Source: a virus
Length of the DNA stretch: 33,709 bases
Direction: 5' to 3' (one strand)
IMG/VR virus record: IMGVR_UViG_3300023223_001030
Location: 1 to 33,709 of that record
Shown here piece after piece: positions 20,050-27,493 of the stretch (positions are counted from its first letter, which is position 1; each line of letters opens with the position of its first letter). The notes below the pieces were generated by a model that was given only the letters and a program-made list of their open reading frames with translations, was not told the origin of the DNA and searched no databases. The translations under genes and the position numbers were made by a program.

Positions 20050-21835
20050 CAAAGAGGATGCTCAAAGAAAAGAGCAATCTCTGATTAGAAGACAACTGAA
20101 TCTAAAAACAAATAAAGAACTGCAGGAGGAACTACCACCACTCCCAAAAGACAGATTAGAATGGGAATACCACTGCAGGCCTAAAATCAAAGGACTCCCT
20201 AATCGATTGAAATATCTTCCAATGCTTCAAAGGATAGTTCAAGACAAGCACCCATTTATCATGGGAATAATTGCTAGACAGTGGTTTAAAACCACAATGA
20301 TTGGCTCTGATTTAGCATATGATGCAACAACACACTATGACTATGATCAGGTGTATCTAAATTTCAAAGAACCTAACCTCAAAACATTTTCAGAAAACAA
20401 ATTCAGACAAGATGTGTTTGGTACGTGGCCACTATCAAAATACATCAAATCAGCTAGTGGAAGACTAGGCTCAATGGAGAGGGTAGTAACTAACACCCGT
20501 AGTATTATTGATATGATGTTACCAGGTCCACTCTGGCAGAACCTACAAGGTAAATCACCTATGAAAATGAAAGTCGATGAAGCACAAGACCATGATTGGG
20601 AAGGATTTCAAAATGCACGAGATGCACAATCCGATACGTTTGGTGATGTAGACATTTGGGGAGTAGGAGGATTCACAGATACTGAATATGATAACATCTG
20701 GAAAACTACAGACCAGCGAGAATGGATTTACAAGAGAAGAGAAAATCACATGAAACATCCTAACATGTCATGGAGGGCTGATTTAGAGTATAATGATGAG
20801 GGACTAATTTATGATGATTACATGCTTGATGTACTAGATGGGGAGTGGGTTCCACAAATACCAAAGAACTACTCAAGGCACGGTTATCATTTATCACAAT
20901 TACAGAACCCTAGAATTCCACTAACTATGGAGAGTGCCATAACTGATTACAAAGTATCACCTGAATTTAGTATAGAGTGGAAGAGAGACCACGATCCAAA
21001 CTTTAATCTCATATTATACAGACGAAACATTCTAGCAGAAAACGTAGAGGGTGAACTTAAACCAATTACAGAAAAGATGATGCTAGCTTTATTTGATAAG
21101 AATATGTCACTAACAAGAGCTGAGGATGTAGATTATGAGGCAGGTGCAGTAATTGTTGGAATTGATTGGGGTGGTGGTGGTAAAACTATCGTATGGATAT
21201 GGCAGTGCATTGATGAGAAAGCTCCAATCTTCAAGTTACTCTGGGTAAAAAGAATGGACACAGGAGATACAGATGAACAATGGGAAATGGTAAAGAATCT
21301 AATTGATGCGTATGAACCTGACTTTATCGGAATAGATGCAGGAGGAGCATCAGATAGAGTACAGAAAACACAAAAGCGTTACACCAATAGGACTAGACGA
21401 GTAACATACCATCCAAGAGCTGAAGCACCACTCCCAACAATTAAAGAGGAAATTGCACAATCACTAGAATTACGATACGTTATAGATAGAACATTCTCAA
21501 TAGATAGAGTAATTGATCTAATCAAACACCCACACAAGGATAAGGACTTTGTATCTAATAGAATCATACTACCAGGAAAGAATCAAGAAGAACTCAAATG
21601 GATGGTAAAGCAGTTTGTAGCAATTGAGGGTGAGAAGGCCAAACTCAAATCAAGTGGTCAAACATACATCAGATATATTCATGCAGATAGTAATCCTGAT
21701 GATGCATTACAAGCATGTAACTATGCACTAATTGCTTGGCATATTTGGAAAGGATCACACACTGGACATGTTGGTGGCGTACTAGACATGACAAAGAAGA
21801 AGACTAATAGGTATGATAGTTCTGATATGATGTGA
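20006..21835 (+). CDS. terL: Terminase large subunit (packaging ATPase-nuclease)
   Basis: The protein has 609 residues and starts at GTG 20006, 44 bases inside the small-subunit gene. The ATPase domain has a divergent Walker A, ARQWFKTT (K95; Phe replaces the usual Gly), and Walker B MKVDEAQD (D191, E192). The RNase H-like nuclease domain starts at VGIDWGGGGKT (D387) and continues with FIGIDAGGASD (D444). Its length is normal. It cuts concatemers and drives DNA into proheads through the portal encoded at 25378. Confidence 0.92.
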   Translation: MNWNKKVILYPSWHDKEDAQRKEQSLIRRQLNLKTNKELQEELPPLPKDRLEWEYHCRPKIKGLPNRLKYLPMLQRIVQDKHPFIMGIIARQWFKTTMIGSDLAYDATTHYDYDQVYLNFKEPNLKTFSENKFRQDVFGTWPLSKYIKSASGRLGSMERVVTNTRSIIDMMLPGPLWQNLQGKSPMKMKVDEAQDHDWEGFQNARDAQSDTFGDVDIWGVGGFTDTEYDNIWKTTDQREWIYKRRENHMKHPNMSWRADLEYNDEGLIYDDYMLDVLDGEWVPQIPKNYSRHGYHLSQLQNPRIPLTMESAITDYKVSPEFSIEWKRDHDPNFNLILYRRNILAENVEGELKPITEKMMLALFDKNMSLTRAEDVDYEAGAVIVGIDWGGGGKTIVWIWQCIDEKAPIFKLLWVKRMDTGDTDEQWEMVKNLIDAYEPDFIGIDAGGASDRVQKTQKRYTNRTRRVTYHPRAEAPLPTIKEEIAQSLELRYVIDRTFSIDRVIDLIKHPHKDKDFVSNRIILPGKNQEELKWMVKQFVAIEGEKAKLKSSGQTYIRYIHADSNPDDALQACNYALIAWHIWKGSHTGHVGGVLDMTKKKTNRYDSSDMM

Positions 21836-22038
21836 TGAGTGCAATAATGAATGAGATAACAAAATCTCTAAGATGGTTACTCGGTGGAGGTTCACTCGGT
21901 GGTCCAAGAAGAGACGATAATTATATAATGAAACAAGACTGCGGATTAAATTGTGTTGATGAGATTTCTGCATATTATCCATATTGTTGTCATAAACACC
22001 AAGCCCAACTAACCGAATGGAGAAACGATAATCCATGA
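21835..22038 (+). CDS. Cys-rich small protein
   Basis: ATG 21835 follows the terminase by TGATG overlap (GTG 21832 is also possible). The protein has about 67 residues, with a Gly-rich segment (LLGGGSLGGPRRDDN) and CGLNC...YCCHKH as a possible zinc site. A similar GGSLGGP/GGSLGP segment occurs in the protein at 23756. Confidence 0.55.
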   Translation: MSAIMNEITKSLRWLLGGGSLGGPRRDDNYIMKQDCGLNCVDEISAYYPYCCHKHQAQLTEWRNDNP

Positions 22039-22268
22039 TTGGAATAGACCTAGATCATAAAAATGATAGGGTAATCCACCACATTCAATGTGGAATATGT
22101 GGAAGACCTGCAACACCGGATGATTCAGATAAAATACATTATCTAGATAATGGTAAAAAGCAAACACCAGTTTGTCCTAGATGTTTAGAAAAATGGATTA
22201 TGCAAGAAGGGTTTTGGAAACAGGAAGTTGATAGGGGTGTATTGAATAGACCTGGGAGAAAGAACTAA
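22035..22268 (+). CDS. Zinc-ribbon protein
   Basis: The 77-residue protein starts by ATGA overlap. It contains CGICGRPATPDDSDKIHY and VCPRCLEKWIMQEGFW, a CxxC...CxxC ribbon with a long central loop. Its function is unknown; it lies in the microprotein cluster behind the terminase. Confidence 0.6.
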   Translation: MIGIDLDHKNDRVIHHIQCGICGRPATPDDSDKIHYLDNGKKQTPVCPRCLEKWIMQEGFWKQEVDRGVLNRPGRKN

Positions 22269-22270
22269 TC

Positions 22271-22396
22271 ATGGTTAAATCAAATTTTAATCATACAGAG
22301 ACGAGTGGAACGTTTAGGGTTACATTAGAGGGAACTTTAACAAATTCAACCTCAACAAAAAATAGAATACTCATTACCTATAGGAGAAAACCATAA
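22271..22396 (+). CDS. Small beta-strand-rich protein
   Basis: The 41-residue ORF (MVKSNFNHTETSGTFRVTLEGTL...) is rich in Thr/Ser and ends basic (ILITYRRKP). It ends by TAATG overlap with the next gene. No family is recognised. Confidence 0.5.
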   Translation: MVKSNFNHTETSGTFRVTLEGTLTNSTSTKNRILITYRRKP

Positions 22397-22620
22397 TGGG
22401 AATGTTACCAAAAGGATTTGGATCATGTGTATCAGCAGATCATAGAGAATTAATTAAGGACTGTACTAGTGCATCATGTCCATTATGCAAAATTAAATTT
22501 TATAAAGACGAGAATCACAAGATTTGTAATATATGCAGTATGCGTATGGTGTGGAATATTGAAAAGCAACAGTACACGTATCATCCTGGACTAGACAAAG
22601 CAAAGCAAGGTTGGAAATAA
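22396..22620 (+). CDS. Zinc-ribbon protein
   Basis: The 74-residue protein has an N-terminal Cys/His stretch (GSCVSADHRELIKDC) and the ribbon CPLCKIKFYKDENHKICNIC. TAATG overlaps occur at both ends. It is probably a nucleic-acid or protein adaptor. Confidence 0.6.
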   Translation: MGMLPKGFGSCVSADHRELIKDCTSASCPLCKIKFYKDENHKICNICSMRMVWNIEKQQYTYHPGLDKAKQGWK

Positions 22621-22733
22621 TGAAAGAACAGCCAAAGGTGAATGCGTGCCCACATCCAGTATATGTTATAACAAATGGAGTTGCATTTTGTAATGAATGT
22701 AAGAAATCATGGAGAAAAGAAAATGAGTATTGA
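22620..22733 (+). CDS. Zinc-ribbon microprotein
   Basis: The 37-residue ORF has CPHP...FCNECKKSW, a Cys/His plus CxxC zinc site typical of HVO-type or DUF ribbon microproteins. It overlaps the next gene by 11 bases. Confidence 0.55.
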   Translation: MKEQPKVNACPHPVYVITNGVAFCNECKKSWRKENEY

Positions 22734-22920
22734 AAAATTACCCATATTCAATTTGATTTGTTCTATGATTAGGCATAAGCCATTATTTGAAATAAAATAC
22801 AGGAATGAAGATTCATTATTTTTAAAATATGATGGACGAACATATCATTTACATTTCGAAGATATTACTGATGAACTAGAATTACGTATTAAGAATAAAC
22901 AAAAAAATATTGGTGTTTAA
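22723..22920 (+). CDS. Hypothetical protein
   Basis: ATG 22723 is preferred over the upstream ATG 22675, which lies inside the preceding zinc gene. The 65-residue product begins MSIEKLPIF and is mixed alpha/beta. Its first codons nearly duplicate those of the next gene (MSIEKF), which hints at a local duplication. Confidence 0.55.
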   Translation: MSIEKLPIFNLICSMIRHKPLFEIKYRNEDSLFLKYDGRTYHLHFEDITDELELRIKNKQKNIGV

Positions 22921-22923
22921 TTA

Positions 22924-23235
22924 ATGAGTATAGAAAAATTCACACCCGATCAACAGGATCAAATTATTAATCAAACACTATTCATAAGAAAATCAAACAT
23001 TGTATTACAGGATTATCTTATAGATTGTATATCTAAAATTAGTAAAGCAGCAACTGAATACCACATATCGATACCTGAAAATCTTGAAATCATACAGCTC
23101 TTAGAGTATCTCAAAGAGAAAAATGAGACATGCCAAGAGGCAGGCAATTCAATGGATGATTTAATGAAAAAGTTTTGTGAAAATAATAATCTAATTCTTG
23201 AGGATGAGATTCCAAAATATTTGAGATGGTGGTAA
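22924..23235 (+). CDS. Hypothetical helical protein
   Basis: The 103-residue protein (MSIEKFTPDQQDQIINQTLF...) is almost entirely helical and ends EIPKYLRWW. There is no motif. It lies in the same transcription unit as its neighbours. Confidence 0.6.
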   Translation: MSIEKFTPDQQDQIINQTLFIRKSNIVLQDYLIDCISKISKAATEYHISIPENLEIIQLLEYLKEKNETCQEAGNSMDDLMKKFCENNNLILEDEIPKYLRWW

Positions 23236-23242
23236 TAGTAAT

Positions 23243-23413
23243 ATGAAACACTTTAAGATAATTGGACCTGAAACCACAAGAGAATTTGACATTGATGATA
23301 ATGAGATGCTTGAATGGAGAATCTACAAAATCTATGATTTTATGAATACCGTTGGATTCACACAAGAGAGTGACATGCAAAATGTAAAATTTTATCCCAC
23401 GGAGAAAGTTTAA
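23243..23413 (+). CDS. Small acidic protein
   Basis: The 56-residue ORF (MKHFKIIGPETTREFDIDDNEMLEW...) is acidic with a central helix. There is no recognised domain. It has a 7-base gap to the previous gene and a 2-base gap to the next. Confidence 0.5.
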   Translation: MKHFKIIGPETTREFDIDDNEMLEWRIYKIYDFMNTVGFTQESDMQNVKFYPTEKV

Positions 23414-23415
23414 TC

Positions 23416-23571
23416 ATGACTGAATGTCAACGATGCCCTGTTTGTAACGGAAATGGTTTAGTTGATAATGGATTTTATCGTCAAACTTCTGGTACTTGGG
23501 CGAGTACAGATACAGCTCCTGAAAAATGTCGAAGTTGTAATGGTCAAGGAATTGTGTGGAATAGCGAGTAA
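23416..23571 (+). CDS. DnaJ-type CxxCxGxG zinc protein
   Basis: The 51-residue protein has CPVCNGNG and CRSCNGQG on either side of a 27-residue loop, the DnaJ zinc-hairpin pattern. It is a second copy of the type seen at 15367-15516, this time in the late region. Confidence 0.6.
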   Translation: MTECQRCPVCNGNGLVDNGFYRQTSGTWASTDTAPEKCRSCNGQGIVWNSE

Positions 23572-23573
23572 TT

Positions 23574-23753
23574 ATGAACAATCTAATCTGTATTTTATTT
23601 GGACATCAAGATGATATGCTTCTCTTAAGACCACCAAATGAAATTAGAGTTGTAGTAAATAATATCCAATATGCAAAATTCACAAGATGTGGTCGTTGTA
23701 AGAATATCTATCTACAATCAACAATTGATGAAGACGGAGATGATACACTATAA
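23574..23753 (+). CDS. Zinc-binding small protein
   Basis: The 59-residue ORF (MNNLICILFGHQDDMLLLRPPNEIRVVV...) has CGRCKNIY near its C-terminus and one Cys plus His near its N-terminus that could complete a zinc site. The middle is beta-rich. Confidence 0.55.
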   Translation: MNNLICILFGHQDDMLLLRPPNEIRVVVNNIQYAKFTRCGRCKNIYLQSTIDEDGDDTL

Positions 23754-23755
23754 TC

Positions 23756-23911
23756 ATGGAAGAAGAAGAAGTAACATTCACCAAAAACAAAAGACTAATT
23801 GAAAATGGTGATGGCTCACACGTTGGTGGCTCACTTGGTCCAAGTAAAGATGATACTGATGGAATTAATAACATAAGACTGAACAAACGTGGAATGGCAT
23901 TGAATGAGTAA
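23756..23911 (+). CDS. Small protein with Gly-rich GGSLGP segment
   Basis: The 51-residue ORF (MEEEEVTFTKNKRLIENGDG...) contains HVGGSLGPSKDD, similar to GGSLGGPRRDD in the protein at 21835. The shared segment suggests a common short linear motif or a duplicated fragment. Confidence 0.45.
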   Translation: MEEEEVTFTKNKRLIENGDGSHVGGSLGPSKDDTDGINNIRLNKRGMALNE

Positions 23912-23945
23912 GTAAATTTAATAGAAAGTGGAGAGGGATAGACTT

Positions 23946-24383
23946 ATGGAAGCACTTGAAGTATTAGATCTACTCAAAACATCAAATCCAAAACCTCCTT
24001 ACGAATGTAAGGCAATAAGAAGAAATCCAGATTTAATTAAAATAGAAAATAAAGAACCTCCATTATTCCGAGAAGACTATGAAGAACATGTAATGTCATC
24101 AGGTCAAAAAGTCTACCAAAGAGAGTTCACAGTAGATGGATCCTGGTATGATGATGAAACGTACGATGAAATAGAAATCATATCTAGAGAAGAGTGGGAA
24201 CAACTCCCAATACAATCAACAGGTGAGTTGGAAGTATTTCGTAAAGAAATTAACAAAAAGGTTTGGGGAGCCAGAGGAAATGGAATCAATCACTATCATC
24301 CTTGGTATGAGTCAGCGTATCACATAGATTCAATGTTTGACAAAATAGAATTACCTCAGCTTGAATTTCATCCAGTAAACTAA
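23946..24383 (+). CDS. Hypothetical protein in the packaging region
   Basis: ATG 23946 follows GGAGAGGGA and is preferred over GTG 23928. The 145-residue acidic protein has a REDYEEHV...GQKVYQREFTVDGSWYDDE beta region and a His/Trp-rich end (GINHYHPWYESAYHIDSMF). The family is not recognised. It closes the microprotein cluster before the head genes. Confidence 0.6.
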   Translation: MEALEVLDLLKTSNPKPPYECKAIRRNPDLIKIENKEPPLFREDYEEHVMSSGQKVYQREFTVDGSWYDDETYDEIEIISREEWEQLPIQSTGELEVFRKEINKKVWGARGNGINHYHPWYESAYHIDSMFDKIELPQLEFHPVN

Positions 24384-24396
24384 TAATTCCTTTAAA
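24382..24396 (+). promoter_or_regulatory. Structural-gene promoter
   Basis: AATAATTCCTTTAAA lies immediately after the previous stop. The first T of TTTAAA (24391) is 28 bases before ATG 24419. This spacing recurs at 27173, 31348 and 33273 and would give leaderless mRNA. Confidence 0.6.
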
Positions 24397-24418
24397 CGAT
24401 TATACAAATTACTAATTC

Positions 24419-24616
24419 ATGGCAGCAGGAGATATTGTTTATGCAAGATTCCCAATTACATTAGATTCAACAGCTGTAGCAGATTCTGCAGTAACTACAG
24501 CATTAACCACATTGTTCCCTATTGCAAATTACACTTTAGTTCACACTGAACTTGTTTTTGATTCAGGTACAAGAACAAAAGGAACTGTAGTAGTTATCGC
24601 ACAAGCCATAACTTAG
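24419..24616 (+). CDS. Small putative virion protein
   Basis: The 65-residue Ala/Thr/Val-rich protein (MAAGDIVYARFPITLDSTAVADSAVTTALTTLF...) is beta-rich and lacks charged patches. It is expressed from the structural promoter. The composition resembles small capsid decoration or head proteins. No family match is known to me. Confidence 0.5.
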   Translation: MAAGDIVYARFPITLDSTAVADSAVTTALTTLFPIANYTLVHTELVFDSGTRTKGTVVVIAQAIT

Positions 24617-24684
24617 TCATTATTACTAACTAATGGAGAATCATTCAATTGGATTTTAATCAAAGATGTGTTCTTTTAGAACTG

Positions 24685-24730
24685 CTATAACATAGAAAGC
24701 AATAAATACAAGAAGTTGCTATAAAATAGC
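24685..24730. promoter_or_regulatory. Paired CTATNNNATAG palindromes
   Basis: CTATAACATAG (24685-24695) and GCTATAAAATAGC (24718-24730) are palindromes of the same class as those at 4419-4447, with centres 34 bp apart. The second contains a TATA-like core about 45 bases before ATG 24769. Both sets probably bind the same viral regulator. Confidence 0.55.
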
Positions 24731-24768
24731 ATGAATCAACAATCAAATCTCAAAGGACATGATAACTA

Positions 24769-25134
24769 ATGTCTGATAGAATCAAGATAACAGGAAAAGA
24801 AATTCAACTAATCAAAGATTCCGGATGCTCTATAGGGGAAGGCCAAGATTATGATGAAGTACGACTAGCAAAAATTGAGAACCAAATCCTATCTGACCAA
24901 AAGAAACTAGACAGTCTCAAAGGATCTGATGTGCCAATGGAATTTCCTATATTCAAAAATATGGAATCTGATCCCTCTTACAAAGATAGATTCCTATACA
25001 ATCATGATGGAACAAAAATGTACTTGATTGACTTCAATACTTTTGTGATGTACGAATACGATTTGGCTATCAAGCGTAAGGTTGAAACCGCTGCATATTC
25101 TAAAACATACAAGTTGATTGAGACATGGTGTTGA
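24769..25134 (+). CDS. Hypothetical protein under operator control
   Basis: The 121-residue protein (MSDRIKITGKEIQLIKDSGCSIGEGQDYDE...) has a helical first half and a beta-rich second half (FLYNHDGTKMYLIDFNTFVMYEYD). The family is unknown. Like the gene at 4465, it follows paired palindromes and precedes an IGKK zinc microprotein. Confidence 0.6.
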   Translation: MSDRIKITGKEIQLIKDSGCSIGEGQDYDEVRLAKIENQILSDQKKLDSLKGSDVPMEFPIFKNMESDPSYKDRFLYNHDGTKMYLIDFNTFVMYEYDLAIKRKVETAAYSKTYKLIETWC

Positions 25135-25163
25135 GGTTGAAAAGAAACAAGAGGAGTTAAATC

Positions 25164-25280
25164 ATTACTGATTATTTCTTATTCAAATGCAAGTGTGGGC
25201 ATTACTTTATCGGTAAAAAATTGAAAGGCGCTTGCTCCAAGTGTTACACTAGATTTGAGGGTAAGCAACTATCATCATGA
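25164..25280 (+). CDS. Zinc-ribbon microprotein, IGKK type, with apparent ATT start
   Basis: The frame is bounded upstream by a TAA at 25158 and has no ATG, GTG or TTG before its first CxC. ATT 25164 lies 7 bases after GAGGAG and aligns exactly with the ATG of the paralogue at 4794; both would encode 38 residues. The conserved core is KCKCG...IGKK...CSKCY. Either ATT is used as a start or the gene has lost its ATG. Confidence 0.5.
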   Translation: MTDYFLFKCKCGHYFIGKKLKGACSKCYTRFEGKQLSS

Positions 25281-25333
25281 TCTGCTCTAAATGTCATAAA
25301 TAATACAATAGATTAACAGGAAGGCATTACCCC

Positions 25334-25348
25334 AATAATTCCTTTATT
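25334..25348 (+). promoter_or_regulatory. Structural-gene promoter, portal unit
   Basis: AATAATTCCTTTATT has its first T at 25343, 35 bases before GTG 25378. The protease/scaffold gene, also GTG-started, has the same 35-base spacing. Between box and gene lie overlapping palindromes GTTCATGAAC (25364-25373) and GAACGTTC (25370-25377). Confidence 0.55.
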
Positions 25349-25377
25349 CATTTTTCACAAACTGTTCATGAACGTTC

Positions 25378-27162
25378 GTGATTAAAACCAAACAAGTTAA
25401 AAAAATAGAATCACACATCTTACAATATCCTACTGTGTCAGATGCACAAATTGCATTAAAATTTAATATTAATCGAAGTAAGGTTTGGAGAATAAGACGA
25501 GCACTAAACACACTACCATTCAATAAAAATGAGGGAACTCCAAGAAAAACCTCATCAAACACTAATGGGTTTGATGGACTAATCGAAACCACAAAAATTA
25601 AAGATGAAATTACAGGATTAGAACGAGATAAAATTCAGATTGCTCATGCAGGTGGACCAATCACAGGAACACGCAACAAAATTAATTATTCTGTAATGGG
25701 ATTTGGTGATGAGTATGATGAGGAATTAGTGAGTAACTGGACTCCTAGTATGCAGTTGTCCCCAGTGAATAGTAATACTGGAATACCACTCTCTGCTGCA
25801 CAAGTAAAAACAAGGATACGAAGAAATCCAAAATCATATTTTCAATATTCAGTTAATCCATTACAATCACTAGATTATAGAGCGATTCAGGCCATGCTAC
25901 GTAGTACGATTGGCTCATCCTTATTTTTGGCACTTGTAAAATTTATCGTAGGTAAGGGATTCAAACCAGAATTAGAATTGATTAATCCAGATGAGGACTC
26001 TACTAAAAACCAAAAAGAGATTGATGATAATCAACATGTCATTCATGATCTAATATCTATTGATAGACAACTATCCTTTGATGATTCAGGAGAGTTAGAT
26101 GTTTCATTTATTGAAAAAATTTCAGGACTAATCCTAAACGCCCTAACATACAACAGAGGAGCTTTAATTTTTGGATATGACAAACCAGTAGAAGTGAATG
26201 GTAAGAAATGGGCAGAAATTCCAAGCTCACTCAAACCAGCTCACCCTGCAGATATGGGAATCATAAAAGAAAATCCAGAAACTGGTAGACTACAGGCATT
26301 CCAATGGAGAAATGCATTTGAGATGATCCCAATGTATGATTCAATTTATTTATTCAATTCAGTATTAGCATCTAATACACACAACGCAAACAATTACGGT
26401 GATTCAATGGCCATATCCATGATAGATGCACTAAGAGTGATTAGAAAAAATAATGGTGTAAACTTTGGTGCAATGGCTGAAGTTGCTTATGCTGGACTAG
26501 GATTACTAATAGTTAGACCGCAAGGGAGTACTGCATCACAAAAACAGGCAGAATACAGAGCAGTATCACAAAATATTGTCCCAGCAGCAATTAACGCACT
26601 AATTGAAAAGCCTGAAGATGTAATGTATCATGCAGTAGATTACAAACCACAAGTAGACCAATTTGTAAAAATGAATGAATCTCTAATAAAATACTGTGTT
26701 GCTTGTTTACAATTACCTCATGCACTATTCTATGATGAAGCTGCTGCAAACAGGGCAACAATGATTGGAAAAATTCAACTAACCATTGCTACAGTAATTA
26801 ACCCAATGAGGGAATGGATTGGACGTTCCATCACTGATCAGTGGTATGATAGATGGTTTAGACTAATGTACAAAGATACAGATATTGTAAAAAAATTCAA
26901 AATCAAGATGGTCTTTGAAGATTTACACATTGAGGAATGGTTTGATAAAATAGAGGCTACACTTGCACTTGATTCTAGAAAACAACTAACAGACAAGGCA
27001 TTTGGTGAAAAGACAGGAATTGATAATTACACTGGAGATGTTGAGACAGATGCTGAAACTATCCCTGGAGGTTCATCATCAAAATCTATGAAGTTTGGAG
27101 CAGACCAAGAAGGCAAAGGTGGATTTGAGATTAAGGATAACTCTAAAAAATCTATAAAATAA
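25378..27162 (+). CDS. Portal protein with N-terminal helix-turn-helix
   Basis: The 594-residue protein forms the dodecameric DNA-entry ring. The portal body spans about residues 150-560: YRAIQAMLRSTIGSSLFLALVKFIVGKG, YNRGALIFGYDK, HPADMGIIKENPETG, then MYDSIYLFN and a long helical stem with MNESLIKYCVACLQLPHALF. Residues 10-43 (SHILQYPTVSDAQIALKFNI, then NRSKVWRIRRAL) are a clear helix-turn-helix, not usual in portals. The C-terminus is Gly/Lys-rich. Its position between terminase and protease/capsid genes is canonical. The GTG start is supported by the promoter upstream. Confidence 0.82.
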   Translation: MIKTKQVKKIESHILQYPTVSDAQIALKFNINRSKVWRIRRALNTLPFNKNEGTPRKTSSNTNGFDGLIETTKIKDEITGLERDKIQIAHAGGPITGTRNKINYSVMGFGDEYDEELVSNWTPSMQLSPVNSNTGIPLSAAQVKTRIRRNPKSYFQYSVNPLQSLDYRAIQAMLRSTIGSSLFLALVKFIVGKGFKPELELINPDEDSTKNQKEIDDNQHVIHDLISIDRQLSFDDSGELDVSFIEKISGLILNALTYNRGALIFGYDKPVEVNGKKWAEIPSSLKPAHPADMGIIKENPETGRLQAFQWRNAFEMIPMYDSIYLFNSVLASNTHNANNYGDSMAISMIDALRVIRKNNGVNFGAMAEVAYAGLGLLIVRPQGSTASQKQAEYRAVSQNIVPAAINALIEKPEDVMYHAVDYKPQVDQFVKMNESLIKYCVACLQLPHALFYDEAAANRATMIGKIQLTIATVINPMREWIGRSITDQWYDRWFRLMYKDTDIVKKFKIKMVFEDLHIEEWFDKIEATLALDSRKQLTDKAFGEKTGIDNYTGDVETDAETIPGGSSSKSMKFGADQEGKGGFEIKDNSKKSIK

Positions 27163-27163
27163 T

Positions 27164-27180
27164 AATAATCCCTTTATATC
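27164..27180 (+). promoter_or_regulatory. Structural-gene promoter
   Basis: AATAATCCCTTTATATC has the first T of its TATA element at 27173, exactly 28 bases before ATG 27201. Confidence 0.55.
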
Positions 27181-27200
27181 GAATAGACTGATTAATTCTA

Positions 27201-27455
27201 ATGGGTACTGAAAAACAACTCAAAGAACAAATAGATAGTCTCAAAAAAGAACTTGATGAAAAAGATAACAAAATTGTTGAATTAGCAGAATCAGTTGCAA
27301 AAACTCAAGCACCACCAAAACGAGTACCTCTTAATGTAAAATATTCAAACAAATACACTAAAAGTCAGATTAAAGCCTTTAAGAAAAATGGAATATCTAC
27401 TGAAAATCTAGATACAGAACCAGAACCAGATGAAGAATCTGAAATTAAAGCATAA
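27201..27455 (+). CDS. Small coiled-coil head protein
   Basis: The 84-residue protein begins with a coiled coil (KQLKEQIDSLKKELDEKDNKIVELAESVAK), has a basic middle (YSNKYTKSQIKAFKKNG) and an acidic tail (EPEPDEESE). It lies between portal and protease/scaffold genes. It may be an assembly or scaffold accessory. Confidence 0.55.
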   Translation: MGTEKQLKEQIDSLKKELDEKDNKIVELAESVAKTQAPPKRVPLNVKYSNKYTKSQIKAFKKNGISTENLDTEPEPDEESEIKA

Positions 27456-27470
27456 TTCTTTCTTCTTTTA
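27452..27470 (+). promoter_or_regulatory. Structural-gene promoter, protease/scaffold unit
   Basis: ATAATTCTTTCTTCTTTTA overlaps the previous stop. Its first post-C T (27459) is 35 bases before GTG 27494, the same offset as for the portal gene. Confidence 0.45.
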
Positions 27471-27493
27471 TCTTTTAATTCCGTTTTTAATTC

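Noticed and set aside
24731-24769. Twelve-codon frame ending in TAATG before the gene at 24769
   Set aside because: If the palindrome at 24718-24730 contains the TATA box, transcription starts near 24750, after this ATG, so the frame would not be in the mRNA.
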